NCBI GenBank assembly: GCA_039621445.1
Contig: CP154954.1
Location: 62,505,205 to 62,569,204, forward strand
Length of the DNA: 64,000 bases
Direction: 5' to 3'
Source: Euglena gracilis
Taxonomy: Eukaryota; Euglenida; Euglenophyceae; Euglenales
The notes under the pieces were generated by a model that worked only from the letters and a program-made list of their open reading frames with translations, did not search any database and was not told the DNA's origin. The stretch's first letter is position 1. The number at the start of each line of letters is the position of its first letter. The position numbers and the translations under genes were made by a program. Positions 38,654 to 48,380 of this stretch are shown here, in pieces.

Positions 38654-40068
38654 GATGAGGTGGCCTCCTCCGACACCTTGGCGAAGCTGAACCGTCGTGG
38701 CCCCGCCCCCCCCCCCTCTCCCATGGTCGCTTGGTGGGGGGCCCCCCCTGATGGGGATGGTTTTCGCTTTCTGGTGGGTTGCTGGGTGGGCGGTTGGGGC
38801 TGCTTGGTTGGGGGTCCCCTTTCTGGTTGGGATGGTTTTCTTTTTCTGCTGATTTTTGGGGTGGGCGGGTTGGGCTCACCATCTTCTTGTGCTTCGCCCT
38901 CTTGGTCCCTTCCTCCCCCTTCCTCTGTCGTGGGAGTCCGAGACCATTCGGGCTCCGCACTGCGAGATGGTGAGGTACTGTGCACCCCCCTTTGGCCATA
39001 ATAATTTGAATTTTTTGAAACGACTCCCAGCCTTAAATAATGAGCTTGGAAGGCCCCAAAATTTTTCCACTGACCCAATTGCTGGACTTCTTCCACTTGC
39101 AAACCAGCATTTTTCCACCATAAAACCCCAGCCCCTCTGGTGCTGTGGGGTTTCCAGTGGGTGGTGTCCACCCCCCCCTCTTGCAGAATTTCTCTGGTCA
39201 GGGAATTCACCCTTTCTGATGTCAAAGGTCTTTTACCATCCAAAGACCATAACAAATTATTTTTGTGTCCAACCATGTGGGCTGTCCTTTCCACATACTC
39301 TTTCAATAAATGCCATGGGCTTATGAGGGGGGTGTGTGGCAAATTCAAAATTTCCTCCCATCTTGGGAACTGCCACCCCTTCCTTTGCAATAAAATGAAA
39401 ATTTTTTCTCCCGCAAAACTGATTTTTCGCTGTGTCCTGGCTAAATCAACCCCCCTGTGGAGGGCCAAAAGCCTCCAACAGATGATGAGTCTGTTTCTGA
39501 GCTCTTTCACAGATAGGTCTGAGAGGGGTGTGGAATTCCTCATGATGTTTTCTAGGAAATCAGTGGGGTCCCAAAAGTGGGCATACTTGCAGACATTGGC
39601 ATTCCACTTCCTTTTCAATGGAGCCAGAAGAGGTGAAAATCTCAAAGACCCAAACCCTGGGAGTAATAAGGCTGCTGCGTATGCATTTCGTGCAGTGTTG
39701 ATGCTATGAACAGCAAGATCAAGGATGGCTTCAGCCATCTTGGGGACTGTGCACTTCTGCAGAGGCACCCCTTTTTGCAATAATTGGCCCATCAAGTTCC
39801 TGAAGGCTGAGTCATATCTTTTGACATTTCCCAGATTTTTTATGTAAGTGTCGATACTGGACATCGAAACTTCCTGGGATTGTAATATTTGCCTGACACA
39901 ATCAAGCAGGCCAAATTCCACCTTGGGGGGGGCATCTCCTCCCCCCAGCAGTTGGTGAATAGACCCCATTGGGGGGGGACCAGCAAAACTTTGCTGCCTG
40001 GCTGTCTGATTGACATTAATTGGCGCCACCATGATGTCGAAGCCCAGTGGGGTACGATCAACAGACAT
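38626..40068 (-). CDS. DIRS tyrosine recombinase
   Basis: Site-specific recombinase that would integrate the circular DNA copy. The catalytic signature is visible: box-A Arg in LALHRGVDLAR (codon 39454-39456), His-x-x-Arg in KPHSTRGAG (His 39145-39147, Arg 39136-39138) and the nucleophile Tyr in AFQAHYLRLG (39037-39039). The second catalytic region is preceded by VGHKNNLLW and a Thr-Ser-rich link. The open frame continues upstream to 40719 but there overlaps the RT/methyltransferase frame, so the true start is probably the Met at 40068 or an internal one. The tail beyond the Tyr runs through the internal split repeat. All expected catalytic residues that I can place are present, so this protein could still be functional. 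Confidence 0.85.
   Translation of the reverse strand: MSVDRTPLGFDIMVAPINVNQTARQQSFAGPPPMGSIHQLLGGGDAPPKVEFGLLDCVRQILQSQEVSMSSIDTYIKNLGNVKRYDSAFRNLMGQLLQKGVPLQKCTVPKMAEAILDLAVHSINTARNAYAAALLLPGFGSLRFSPLLAPLKRKWNANVCKYAHFWDPTDFLENIMRNSTPLSDLSVKELRNRLIICWRLLALHRGVDLARTQRKISFAGEKIFILLQRKGWQFPRWEEILNLPHTPLISPWHLLKEYVERTAHMVGHKNNLLWSLDGKRPLTSERVNSLTREILQEGGVDTTHWKPHSTRGAGVLWWKNAGLQVEEVQQLGQWKNFGAFQAHYLRLGVVSKNSNYYGQRGVHSTSPSRSAEPEWSRTPTTEEGGGRDQEGEAQEDGEPNPPTPKISRKRKPSQPERGPPTKQPQPPTQQPTRKRKPSPSGGAPHQATMGEGGGAGPRRFSFAKVSEEATSSPTPATKAQ
38881..38976. repeat. DIRS internal B1-A2 repeat (circle-junction copy)
   Basis: B1 (38881-38941) matches B2 at the far end over 61 bases; A2 (38942-38976) matches A1. 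Abutted here, they reproduce the sequence of joined element ends. Confidence 0.93.
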
Positions 40069-40397
40069 GTTAGGTCTGGGTTTAACATTAATCTCTGAAC
40101 CCACTGGGGAATGATGCTCCAGGGAGGGTTGGCATAAACTGGGGGGAGGCACTTCAAATCTGCCTTCAAGGCATCCACCAGCAAAGCCCCTTGGTGGGGG
40201 TATCGACAAACAAACTGGGGAATTTTTTTGTTGCTGGGTGTGCAAAACATGTCCACCTCTGGGGTAATGTCCTTTCTGAAAAATTTCAGAATTTGGTGAA
40301 AGATGTTCAAATTTAGGGTATAATCCCCTGGGTCCTTTTGCTCCCTGGTCAGGGAGTCTGCCAATTGCTCTTTTGTGGGAACCCAAACCACCTGCAA
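39840..40397 (-). CDS. DIRS methyltransferase-like (NPPW) domain
   Basis: This segment follows RNase H in the same frame, separated by one TAG. It contains QLADSLTRE, EVDMFCTPSN, then the motif-IV-like VYANPPWSIIPQW (NPPW at 40119-40130) and CLLIVPHWASTSWW. NPPW-type tetrapeptides are the catalytic motif of N6-adenine methyltransferases, and a Dam-like domain at this place is typical of DIRS Pol. Whether it methylates DNA here is unknown. The recombinase frame overlaps it in another phase. Confidence 0.75.
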   Translation of the reverse strand: MQVVWVPTKEQLADSLTREQKDPGDYTLNLNIFHQILKFFRKDITPEVDMFCTPSNKKIPQFVCRYPHQGALLVDALKADLKCLPPVYANPPWSIIPQWVQRLMLNPDLTCLLIVPHWASTSWWRQLMSIRQPGSKVLLVPPQWGLFTNCWGEEMPPPRWNLACLIVSGKYYNPRKFRCPVSTLT

Positions 40398-40406
40398 ATT
40401 GATTTT

Positions 40407-42227
40407 CTATTCCTGACAATGATACAGCAGGGGTTTTAAGATGTAATTTAGGTAGGGCTTTCTGCCACCCCATTTTGTTAAATAACTGACAGCCACCTGG
40501 CTGTCCACGTGAAGCATTATTGTTTGTTTTGGTTTGGCCAGACTTTTTACTGTCTCCACTGCTGACATCAACTCTTTTGGTTGATGTGAAGGATGTGTAG
40601 GTCCCTCCAAAAATCCTGCACTTTTTGGCCTGAGTTTTTGTCCAGCCCCCCCCACTGCCAGGTGCTGCTGTCTGAGAACAGTTCCTGAGAGGCCTGGGAT
40701 TGAAAAGCTCTGCCCACACCTGGCTGCAAAAACTCTTTTAACTCCACAATTTGATCTTTGACCCCCTGGGGAATGGTTAGGGTGTGGTCCCAACCCCACT
40801 TTGTGTGCAAATCCACCATTTTGCAAAGTTGGTCTGTCAGAATTCTGAGAAATGGCATTGAGACTAGGTAACTTCTGACTTGACCTACAATGGAACTGAG
40901 CTTTCTGCAGCTCATTTTTTGTGCTGTGAGCACTTTGCCCAGCTCCTTTCTTAAGGATTTTAGTTTTTCCTGAGGAATTTCCAGCTGGCCTTTTTTCAAG
41001 TTGACCCACTGGCCCAAATGTTTTATTTCCTGTGTGGGTTCCAGACAGGACTTGGGGAGGTTTAATCTGAAACCTGCCAGTAAAAGGTCCTGTTTTATTT
41101 CTGCCAAATGCTGGGCTGCTGTCTTTTTGCTGGGGGCTAACAGCAAAATGTCGTCCAGGTAGATGAAAAACTACCTTTCCCTCTTTTCTCCATTTTCTCT
41201 CCCAGACTCTCATGAGAGTCATAAATTTTTGAGGCAGGCTGCTGATGCCGAAGCATGCAGCTTGAAACTGCCAGGTTTCCCCCCCCACCTGCATGCAAAC
41301 ATGCCTTTCTAGACTGCTGTGCAGTTTTAAGTGGAAATAAGCATCTTTCAAATCTATTTTTCCACAGAACCAACCTTTCCTCAGATATGGGAAGATATTT
41401 CCCATATGCTCCAGTCTGAACTTCTGGGGGGTGAAGTGGAGATTTAATTGTCGACAGTCTGAAATCAGTCTTTCCTTTGTCTTTTCCCCTTCTTTTTTGG
41501 AAATGATGAAGTAAGGGACCAAATGTTTTGCCTCCTCTGGGGGGATTTGCCTGGTTGCCCCTGCACATTCGTATTCTCTCAGAATTTTCTGGGCAGTCAT
41601 TATTTCTTGGGGAGTTTTGAAGGGAACTTTTAAGGACATTTGAGGGGGGAGGGGAAGATCTGCCATAACTCCCTCCCTTATCAGGTTTAATACCTCTCTG
41701 CTGGCTCCTGCCTTGACCCAATGGGGGATGCTGGCCTGCAGGGCCTTGTAAGGGGGTACCCCTGGGTGTAATGTGTCTGGGGATTCCACTGGCCCCATCA
41801 CTGGGGTCCCTCCCCCAGGTTTCCCCATTACTGGGGTCATCACTGGCTGCCCCATCACTGGGGCTGTAGCTGGCCCTGCCATAGGGCTTCTCAAAGACAG
41901 GCTTTCCCCCTGTTTTGGAAAGATGGGGGAAGGTCTGTGGTGGGGAGGTACATATAATGCTGGGGGGTGAGGGCTGATTACCTTCTGGGGGGGCCCTGGT
42001 GTAGCCAATCTTGGGCCTCCCCCCCAAGGGCTGATATCTTGAATGTGCTTGCCTCCAGTGGCCACCTCAATTTGCTTGAAATGGCCTCCATTGGCCCTGA
42101 TATCTTGATTGTAATGGCCTCCATTGGCCTTCAGGGCCATCTGGCCTTCTTGGTCTCCATTGACCTTCTCTCCAGCACTTTTCTTGTGTCTTCTTTTTCC
42201 CTCTTGGTTCCCCAGATAAGCCACCAT
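40407..42227 (-). CDS. DIRS reverse transcriptase / RNase H (frameshifted)
   Basis: Copies element RNA into DNA. The RT is seen from GAGATRQIPPEEAKHLVP onward, with RLISDCRQLNLHF, KIDLKDAYFHLKLH and FGISSLPQKFMTL. Just before the catalytic box a run of five T (complement of 41166-41170) shifts frame; the intact YLDDILLLAPSKK (YLDD at 41150-41161) is read in the next frame down to about 40600, where RNase H (SDSSTWQWGG) begins. The original frame resumes with ELMSAVETVKSLA and HVDSQVAVSYLTKWGG and ends at a TAG (40407). One deleted T would restore the first join, so this is either a recent mutation, a homopolymer error or a programmed shift. Confidence 0.88.
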   Translation of the reverse strand: MVAYLGNQEGKRRHKKSAGEKVNGDQEGQMALKANGGHYNQDIRANGGHFKQIEVATGGKHIQDISPWGGGPRLATPGPPQKVISPHPPALYVPPHHRPSPIFPKQGESLSLRSPMAGPATAPVMGQPVMTPVMGKPGGGTPVMGPVESPDTLHPGVPPYKALQASIPHWVKAGASREVLNLIREGVMADLPLPPQMSLKVPFKTPQEIMTAQKILREYECAGATRQIPPEEAKHLVPYFIISKKEGEKTKERLISDCRQLNLHFTPQKFRLEHMGNIFPYLRKGWFCGKIDLKDAYFHLKLHSSLERHVCMQVGGETWQFQAACFGISSLPQKFMTLMRVWERKWRKEGKVVFHLPGRHFAVSPQQKDSSPAFGRNKTGPFTGRFQIKPPQVLSGTHTGNKTFGPVGQLEKRPAGNSSGKTKILKKGAGQSAHSTKNELQKAQFHCRSSQKLPSLNAISQNSDRPTLQNGGFAHKVGLGPHPNHSPGGQRSNCGVKRVFAARCGQSFSIPGLSGTVLRQQHLAVGGAGQKLRPKSAGFLEGPTHPSHQPKELMSAVETVKSLAKPKQTIMLHVDSQVAVSYLTKWGGRKPYLNYILKPLLYHCQE

Positions 42228-42293
42228 GGCTGAATTTCCCTGAGGGGTTTGATGCCACCTGTCTTGGCTGTGGCTTGCTTCCCCTGGGGGGAA

Positions 42294-42899
42294 TTATTTT
42301 GAGGGTTCTGGGGGGATAGTTGGACATACCTCTCCCCCCTGGGGTCCCCTGCTGGGATTCTGGGTTCTGTGTCCTTGAGAATGGGCACCATGCCCTTTTG
42401 AATGATGGCTGCCATAGCCTTGGGCCCCAGGCCCTGTAGATAGATGGCCGCCATGGCCATTTTGAGGAGGGTTTCCACCTTCCTGACTTGAACCCTTTGA
42501 ACTTGTCATATTTCCCCTGCCATAGGGGTGGGGATGAGAAGGGGAATGGGTAGTCTGCCAGACCTGTGTTTCCCGCTCCTGACAATGTTTCCTTGATTGA
42601 TGACTGTGATGGGTCCCCATGACCCAATGGGCCTTGCCCTGGATGGCTCCTCTGACGCTTTGCTCTGACCACGAGTGTCCAGGGTCCATGGCCGTCACAA
42701 AAGCTTTGTTGAAAACAGGAAATTTCTGACGAATTGGGGGGCGGAAGGGTTGCGACGGCCACGGACGGACGTGTTGGCCCTGCTCCATCAGGTACTCCAG
42801 CGCCTGCAGTTCCTCGGTGTTTTCCAGTTTCGGTTGTCTGTCGTGAACGTCCTTGCGATCCCACTTCCTCTTGACAGCTTGAAATTTTTTCCAACACAT
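42294..42899 (-). CDS. DIRS gag-like protein
   Basis: The 201-codon ORF upstream of RT in the same frame is separated from it by a single TAA at 42294-42296 and 66 bases. It has an alpha-helical N-terminal part (QPKLENTEELQALEYLMEQG) and a Gly/His/Gln-rich C-terminal half with repeats (GHGGHLSTG, GAQGYGSHHSKGHG), typical of nucleic-acid-binding Gag tails. There is no zinc knuckle. Because ORF1 and ORF2 are in one frame, stop-codon readthrough is possible. Confidence 0.7.
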   Translation of the reverse strand: MCWKKFQAVKRKWDRKDVHDRQPKLENTEELQALEYLMEQGQHVRPWPSQPFRPPIRQKFPVFNKAFVTAMDPGHSWSEQSVRGAIQGKAHWVMGTHHSHQSRKHCQERETQVWQTTHSPSHPHPYGRGNMTSSKGSSQEGGNPPQNGHGGHLSTGPGAQGYGSHHSKGHGAHSQGHRTQNPSRGPQGGEVCPTIPPEPSK

Positions 42900-43020
42900 C
42901 TTTCATTGAATTCCGTTGAACACGTGTTTGATTTTTTGAATGTCTTTGTCTTCAGTATTGACCGCACTCGTAGTGTTGAAATTCTTTCTCCTTGAGGTCG
43001 AAGGGCAGAAATAGGAATCA

Positions 43021-43087
43021 GCCAACTCCGGCAACAAAAAGCAGTAAGAAGCACCCCCCGCGCACGCACAAACACACCAGAACAGAA
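43021..43087. repeat. DIRS inverted repeat, 5' side
   Basis: 67 bases, the reverse complement of 38586-38653 apart from a few substitutions and one gap. It lies directly inside B2. Confidence 0.92.
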
Positions 43088-43147
43088 TCTTCTTGTGCTT
43101 CGCCCTCTTGGTCCCTTCCTCCCCCTTCCTCTGTCGTGGGAGTCCGA
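43087..43147. repeat. DIRS split repeat B2 (outer end)
   Basis: 61 bases starting ATCTTCTTGTGCTTCGCCCT, identical to B1 at 38881-38941. It forms the 5' outer end of the minus-strand element. Confidence 0.93.
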
Positions 43148-43396
43148 AAGCCAAGCTAACGCATCTGGGGCCCGTTTGGTGCCCAGCGATTAAAAGAAAA
43201 ACAGGTCGAAGAGCTTTTTTCCCCCTACAATATGCGAATCTATGGCTTTGGGGATGGGCAATTCTTTCCTGAAAGTAATCACATTAAACCTTGCCGGCTT
43301 TTCCCGCACTTTTGCCTTGCGAGGCCATGCCTTGCTCGCCGGCGGTCTGTTTTGTGATTGTGATGCGTTGGTTTCGCAGTCCCTGCTTGGTGCCCC

Positions 43397-44677
43397 TTGT
43401 CGCCGGAGTCGGCCGACGAAGATGTGTGCAACACTTCTTGCAGAGAGCTGCTCTTTCACGAGGGCAATGTGGCCAGACTCATGACAGAATCGTCCCCCGA
43501 ATCCCTGGTCGCCGTCATCGACGCTGTGAAACGCTGGCTGGGCGGCGGCTGGCACACGACGAAGTGTGCGAAGCGGGTCTACGAGCTGACAGAGGTGGCG
43601 ATGGTCTCCAGTCAAGTTGGGGACTACAGGAATTCGTTCTTGTACTCGGTTGCGCTCGCTGGCAGTGCGGAGGTCCCGCTGATCGGCCTGGCGTTCAAGC
43701 TGGCTAAGCGCTGTCTTGGAAAGAAGTCGAAGAAGGAGAAGGGGATGACGAAGAGAGCAGAGCGATGGAGGTTGAAACCGGAGAAGACGAGGAGGACGAC
43801 GACAACGACGAGACGGACGAACTGCTCCCCAGCCAGGAAGAATTGGCGCCGCTGGCGACAGAGCTGGCAGCGTGCCTTCGGCACGCCGAGAAAGGTGATT
43901 GACTACAATGGAAAATGGTGTTGGCGGAGTTACCAAGGTATCAGGGTATTAAAAGCAAGAGCAGAAGATACTAATGGTTCATGGTGCATGGTCCGTCATG
44001 GTTCAGATGGAAAAGGAGCCTGGGACAAGCAACTGAAGGCCCGGCAGCAAAAAGTGTTGCACATGGAAAGGATGGTGGCATGCCTCTATGGGAGTGTTGA
44101 TGCTGATTATCAAGTGTTGGCACAACAATTGTTTTTTGGTGTGGCAGAGCTGGAGCAGACCCTGCTGAAGGAGAGAAATAAGTGCAGCATTCCAGGAGCA
44201 AACCCAAGTACAAACAATGGGCTTTTCTCCAAGGAGGACTTAGCAGTGCACAAGGCCCAATGGGCTCTAAATCAAGCAGGTTTCTCCAGACATTCCACGT
44301 CTCATTTTCTCATTCCCACAGAAAACAAAGGGTTCAAGCTCAATTATGGCAAAGGAAAAGGCTATGGCGGCCAATTCAAGTCTGGGAGAGGAAATGGCTG
44401 TGCTGTGGTAGCCAGTGAAGACCAGGGTGTTCCAAAGGTTCTGGATCCTCTCTGGGAAATGTCATTTCACCACTCATGTCCTCAGGAAAGGCAATGGGAA
44501 GGCCTGAAGCATCAAAGTCCCCAGGAGGGGAACCAAGCAAACTCAAGCCCAGAAGGAGTCAGGGCAAGCAGGCCCCCTCTGCCCAGGAAGGACAAGCCAG
44601 ACCCAAGGTTGATCAGGGGAGGGAGCCCACAGCTGAACCAAGAGGAAAGGGTAATCCCCCAGCTGACCCCAGCTTAG
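43397..44677 (+). pseudogene. Gag-like ORF of decayed DIRS relative
   Basis: A long open frame with LLFHEGNVARLMTES and VYELTEVAMVSS near the start, a helical middle (RQQKVLHMERMVACLYGS) and a Gly/Lys-rich tail (YGKGKGYGGQFKSGRGNG), resembling DIRS Gag. Between about 43740 and 43896 another frame encodes a strongly acidic peptide (ETGEDEEDDDNDETDELLPS) that looks more natural than the basic one in the long frame, so two compensating frameshifts are likely. Confidence 0.55.
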
Positions 44678-44885
44678 ATGTCCTGTCCAGACTGGCAAGG
44701 GCTCCTGGAGGGAGTGGCATGGCCCTCACCACATTCCACCCAAGAGCACTGGGAGAAAAGATTCATTCATGGACTGGAATTCAGAGAACTGGTATGGCAG
44801 GGAGTGTCATTGTTTCAGAAATCGAATAAATGTCTGCCATAGTGGCAGAAAAATGCAAACCAGTGGGTGTTATCCCTAATTCAAA

Positions 44886-45960
44886 ATGGTGTTCAACCAG
44901 ACCACCCCTTACCCTAGTTTCTGTCAAAAAGGCAGCAACAAAAGTGAGCTCAAGAAATCACCCTGGCTTCAGAAATCCTGGGGGAGTACCAAGAAAGTTG
45001 GGCAACCAAAAGATTGGAAAATGCCACAGGGAATGCCTATTTGGTCCCCTTGTTTGTGTTGTCAAAACCAGAAGGGGAGGGAGTCAAGCATCGACTTAAC
45101 ACAGATTTTCGAGATCTAAAAGGATTTTGCTGTCCAGAAAGATTCACTATGGAAAACATGTCCACCATTTTCTCCAAATTGAAAAAAGGGGACTGGGCAG
45201 TCAAACTGGATTTGAAAGATGCGTACTTTCATCTGGGTCTAGAAACTATTTTATAAAAATACGTCAGAATTCAAGTGGGCCCAGCCAGACCTGTGTGGAA
45301 TTCAGGGGGCATGTTTTGGCCTAAGCACCCTCCCAAAATTGTTCATGTAACTAATGAAATTCCTGCAAAAACTGTGGAGATCAAAGGGGTTGCAGGTGGT
45401 CGTCTATTTTGACAACATCATTCTGTTTGGGCCAACAGAAACTTCGGTCAGAAGACATTTGTTGACCATGCTGAACACCTTAGGGGAGGCTGGGTTCAAA
45501 ATCAGCCAGAAAAAGTATGTGTTAACCCCAACCCAAAGATTACAACATTTGGGGTTCATAATCGATCTGGAAAAGGTCAACTGGAGGTGCCCCCACCCAA
45601 CAATTAAAAACAATCAGAAAGGAATTGGGCAAGGTAGTATTGGCCCAGAAATTCAGTTGCAAAAGAATTGCCAGCATTCTAGGACAGATCAGAAGTTACC
45701 TGCACGCTCTGCCATTTTTGCGATTGTTAACCCAAGAACTGTTAAAATTCAGCCAGCTAAATCTGGAAAAAGGCTTGGGTTTTTGCATCGACATCCCAAA
45801 AAAAAGAAGGAGGAAATCAAAGTTTTAAAGACATATATGCAGCCAGGTGTGTGTAGACCTCTTCTGCAACAGGCAAAAAGGGTGCTTCATTCAGACTCCT
45901 CCACATGGGCATGGAGGGGGGTGGACTCCTCCGAAAACAAAGTAGCACAAGAGTTTTAGA
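44886..45960 (+). pseudogene. RT / RNase H of decayed DIRS relative
   Basis: Recognisable in three frames: FVLSKPEGEGVKHRLNTDFR and KLDLKDAYFHLGL (45014-45256), then the catalytic region as VVVYFDNIILFG, with YFDN (45405-45416) replacing YxDD, then GQIRSYLHALPFL in another frame and RNase H (LHSDSSTWAW). The loss of the second catalytic Asp plus several frameshifts make it inactive. Confidence 0.85.
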
Positions 45961-46159
45961 GGGAGCAAAATTGTTTGCATATCTATGTAAAAGAGTTGAT
46001 GGCAGCAGTGCACACAGTGAAAGCCTTTGCAAGGCCTGGAGAAACGTGCACAATCAGGTGGCTTTCACAGAATGGGGTGGCAGAAAACACCACCTAAATC
46101 ACTGGTGTTGGGAAAACCAAGTTCAGCTGCAGGTCTAGTTGGTCCCCTCCTCATAAATT

Positions 46160-46375
46160 TTGGAAGACCCCCTCACAAGGTGGGATCAGGTCAGGGCGGA
46201 TTACACCCTGTGCCCAGGCCAATTCAACCATCTTCTGCCATTTTCCAGAAAGGACCTTTCTCCAGACACAGACCTGCTTGCATCTCCAGGAAAGCAGGAT
46301 CTCCTCTCGTGCTCCGTCCTCATGCTGACTTCCTCCCTGGTCAGACTTCCCGGGAGAACTCTTGGGCTGGTGTAA
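46160..46375 (+). pseudogene. Fragment of RNase H end / NPPW-domain start
   Basis: DPLTRWDQVRADYTLCPG and SPDTDLLASPGKQ align with DSLTREQKDPGDYTLNL and TPEVDMFCTPSNK in the intact element. The NPPW motif itself is missing, so the element is truncated here. Confidence 0.7.
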
Positions 46376-46465
46376 TGCTTTGGATGTTAAGCAATTATGG
46401 GGCCAACCTTTAGCTCCTTGTGCTAGTAAAGGTCATCTCCTCAGACGGTCGCCATAACGCAATTA

Positions 46466-46738
46466 TTGATCGTTGTGGCCCGAGCCCTTTTGAAGATAAT
46501 TCAAGCTTCAACAGGGGCTGTAAACACTTGGTGCATCTGGGAAGTCCTGGGGCCACTGCTCCTTTTCACTTCCAAGTTCTTGACCACTGTCTTCCAAGTG
46601 ATGTGCTCGTCACTGGAGCGGTTTGACTGTTGTGAAACTTTAGAGAGGGGTGGGGAAGCTGCGTCCACAGCTTGCCACGTTTCGTCTGCATCTCCACGTT
46701 CTCAAGCTGCTGTGGCCACCGCTGCTTCTCGTCGTTAA
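46466..46738 (+). other. Unrecognised 90-codon ORF
   Basis: An open frame with a hydrophobic stretch (VLGPLLLFTSKFLTTVFQV) and a Ser/Ala-rich end. It sits exactly between a plus-strand and a minus-strand DIRS relic. I recognise no family; it may be host sequence, an element tail or chance. Confidence 0.2.
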
Positions 46739-48380
46739 AGAAACTTCATTGAATTCAGTGCTTTGAATATTTTAATTTGCAGGCAATTTTGAAAAAGGCC
46801 CTTCTGGGGCTGAATCACAACTACAGGGAATTTTTTGTGTTCTAAATTTATTAACAGGCGGCACCACACAGTACCAGCCAACATGGGTACTATGGTCATA
46901 CACATTAAGTGAGGGTTCATTTTCAACCTTTTCAGCCAAGGTATAATCAGTTTAAAAGGGGGATTGGCAAAAACCCTTTGAAATTGTTGCAGACTGCAAC
47001 CATGTTGCTTTATGATGAGGACACTTGGAACAAGTTCTTTCTAGCTGACTGTTCCCTGGGGAAGCAAACACATCCACCTCTTGCCGAGGTTTTTTCCTGT
47101 AAAACAGGCCACAGACTTCCTGAAAGACATCTTTTCTGAGGGTATAGTCCCCCTGTCTATTTTCCACCGACTCAGCTCATCTGCTACATATCTTCTGACT
47201 TCATCCAATTTGGAACAAGGTTAATTTTTCTTTCTTGACACCAAGTTAGAAATGGTCTCATCAAACTATTGAAGTGAGCCAACCTTCCCCTCACTTTTTA
47301 GGTAGTTGTAAGCCACCCGATCGTCTCTGGTGAGGTAAACTGTTCCCCCTTTTTTGCCCAACTTTGGGTAGCTGAAATTGCAGCCCGTAATTCCTTTGTG
47401 TTTATGTTCGAGGCCCTGCTGTGACCTCAAAAACTGTTTTAGTTTTGAACATGAGGTGAGGTCCAAGGCCCCCCATACCTGAGTGGCAGAGTCGGAGTAT
47501 ATCTTTCTTGCTGGACGTGAACATTGAAAAATCGTGCCTTCCCAAGACTTTAACAGAGTGCTCAACTCCAGCACTTGAGTTTTTAACTCTTCTGGAAAAG
47601 GATGGGCATGATCCCAACCCAAATGTCGTGTTTTTCTGATAAATTCACCAGTTGGTCGGTGAATGCCCTGAAACAGGGCAGAGCTGTCAGAAAGCTTCTG
47701 ACCTGCCCTAAATGGCAGCCACCTTCCTGCATGACATGCATTGTTGTGTCACAAACTTGCCCAATTCTTTTCTGACTCCTTTCAGTTTGCAAGAGGGGAT
47801 TTGGAGAAGTCCTTTTTTCAAGTCCAGAACAACCGCAAAGGACCCATCTGCTGACTGGGTGAGGTGTTTGACCTTTTGAAGTTTATTGACATCCCACTTT
47901 CTCTGAGGTCTTGCAGTAAAAAATTTTGTGTGCTGGGTTGCGAGACTTTTTGACTTGGCTAGCAAGAGTATGTCGTCTAGATAGACAAACACCAGCAACC
48001 CCTGCTTTCTCCACTTTTTTGAAAAACGCTTGCATTACCTGCATTCAGAGACATGGAAGGGTTGAGAGGCCAAAACAAGCCCTTCGATTTGCAAAACCTT
48101 TTGCCATATTTTCTTACGAATGTAAGGTTTTATTGCTTGGGACAGCTCCAGATGAAAGTAAGCGCTTTTTAGGTCCACTTTTGTTTCCGCGCATTCCTTT
48201 CTCCGGATTAGGAAAAAATGTCTTTCCAGTGGTGCAGTTTGAAGTGAGGATGTTTTAGATGCAGATTTATTGCCCTGCAGTCTGAGATCAGTCTCAGTTT
48301 TTGTCCCTCGCGGGCACTTCTTTATTCACCACAAACCAAAGTAAAAGGAAGGCTGTCTCTTTTACCCCCTGATTTTACTG
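46739..48380 (-). pseudogene. Decayed DIRS-like RT / RNase H / NPPW region, minus strand
   Basis: Reading on the minus strand from 48.3 kb: an RT part with a RLISDCR-like segment, an intact VFVYLDDILLLAKS (YLDD 47972-47983), CMSCRKVAAI and SFLTALPCFRAFTDQLV, RNase H (YSDSATQVWGALD), GDYTLRKDVFQ with QEVDVFASPGNSQ, and finally MNPHLMCMTIVP matching the region after NPPW in the intact element. Frameshifts separate these parts and no gag or recombinase is seen. Confidence 0.82.

Larger units (their letters stand above)
38531..43147 (-). mobile_element. DIRS-type tyrosine-recombinase retrotransposon, nearly complete
   Basis: The 4.6 kb element reads on the minus strand as gag, reverse transcriptase/RNase H, methyltransferase-like NPPW domain and tyrosine recombinase, the order expected of DIRS elements. 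Its ends combine two architectures: split direct repeats (A1 38531-38565 ... B1-A2 38881-38976 ... B2 43087-43147) and, just inside, 67-68 bp inverted repeats (38586-38653 and 43021-43087). The internal B1-A2 block equals the junction formed if the ends were joined in a circle, as expected if a circular intermediate is made. No target-site duplication is seen, which is normal for recombinase-mediated insertion. Defects: a stop between gag and RT, a one-base frameshift before YLDD, a return shift in RNase H, and an in-frame TAG after it. These suggest a recently inactivated copy. Confidence 0.92.
43200..46410 (+). mobile_element. Decayed DIRS-like retrotransposon, plus strand
   Basis: Gag-like ORF followed by frame-broken RT, RNase H and the start of the NPPW-domain region, homologous in order and motif to the element at 38531-43147 but well diverged. 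It begins within about 100 bases of that element's end. No tyrosine recombinase and no terminal repeats could be recognised; the 3' part is lost near 46.4 kb. Limits are approximate. Confidence 0.75.
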
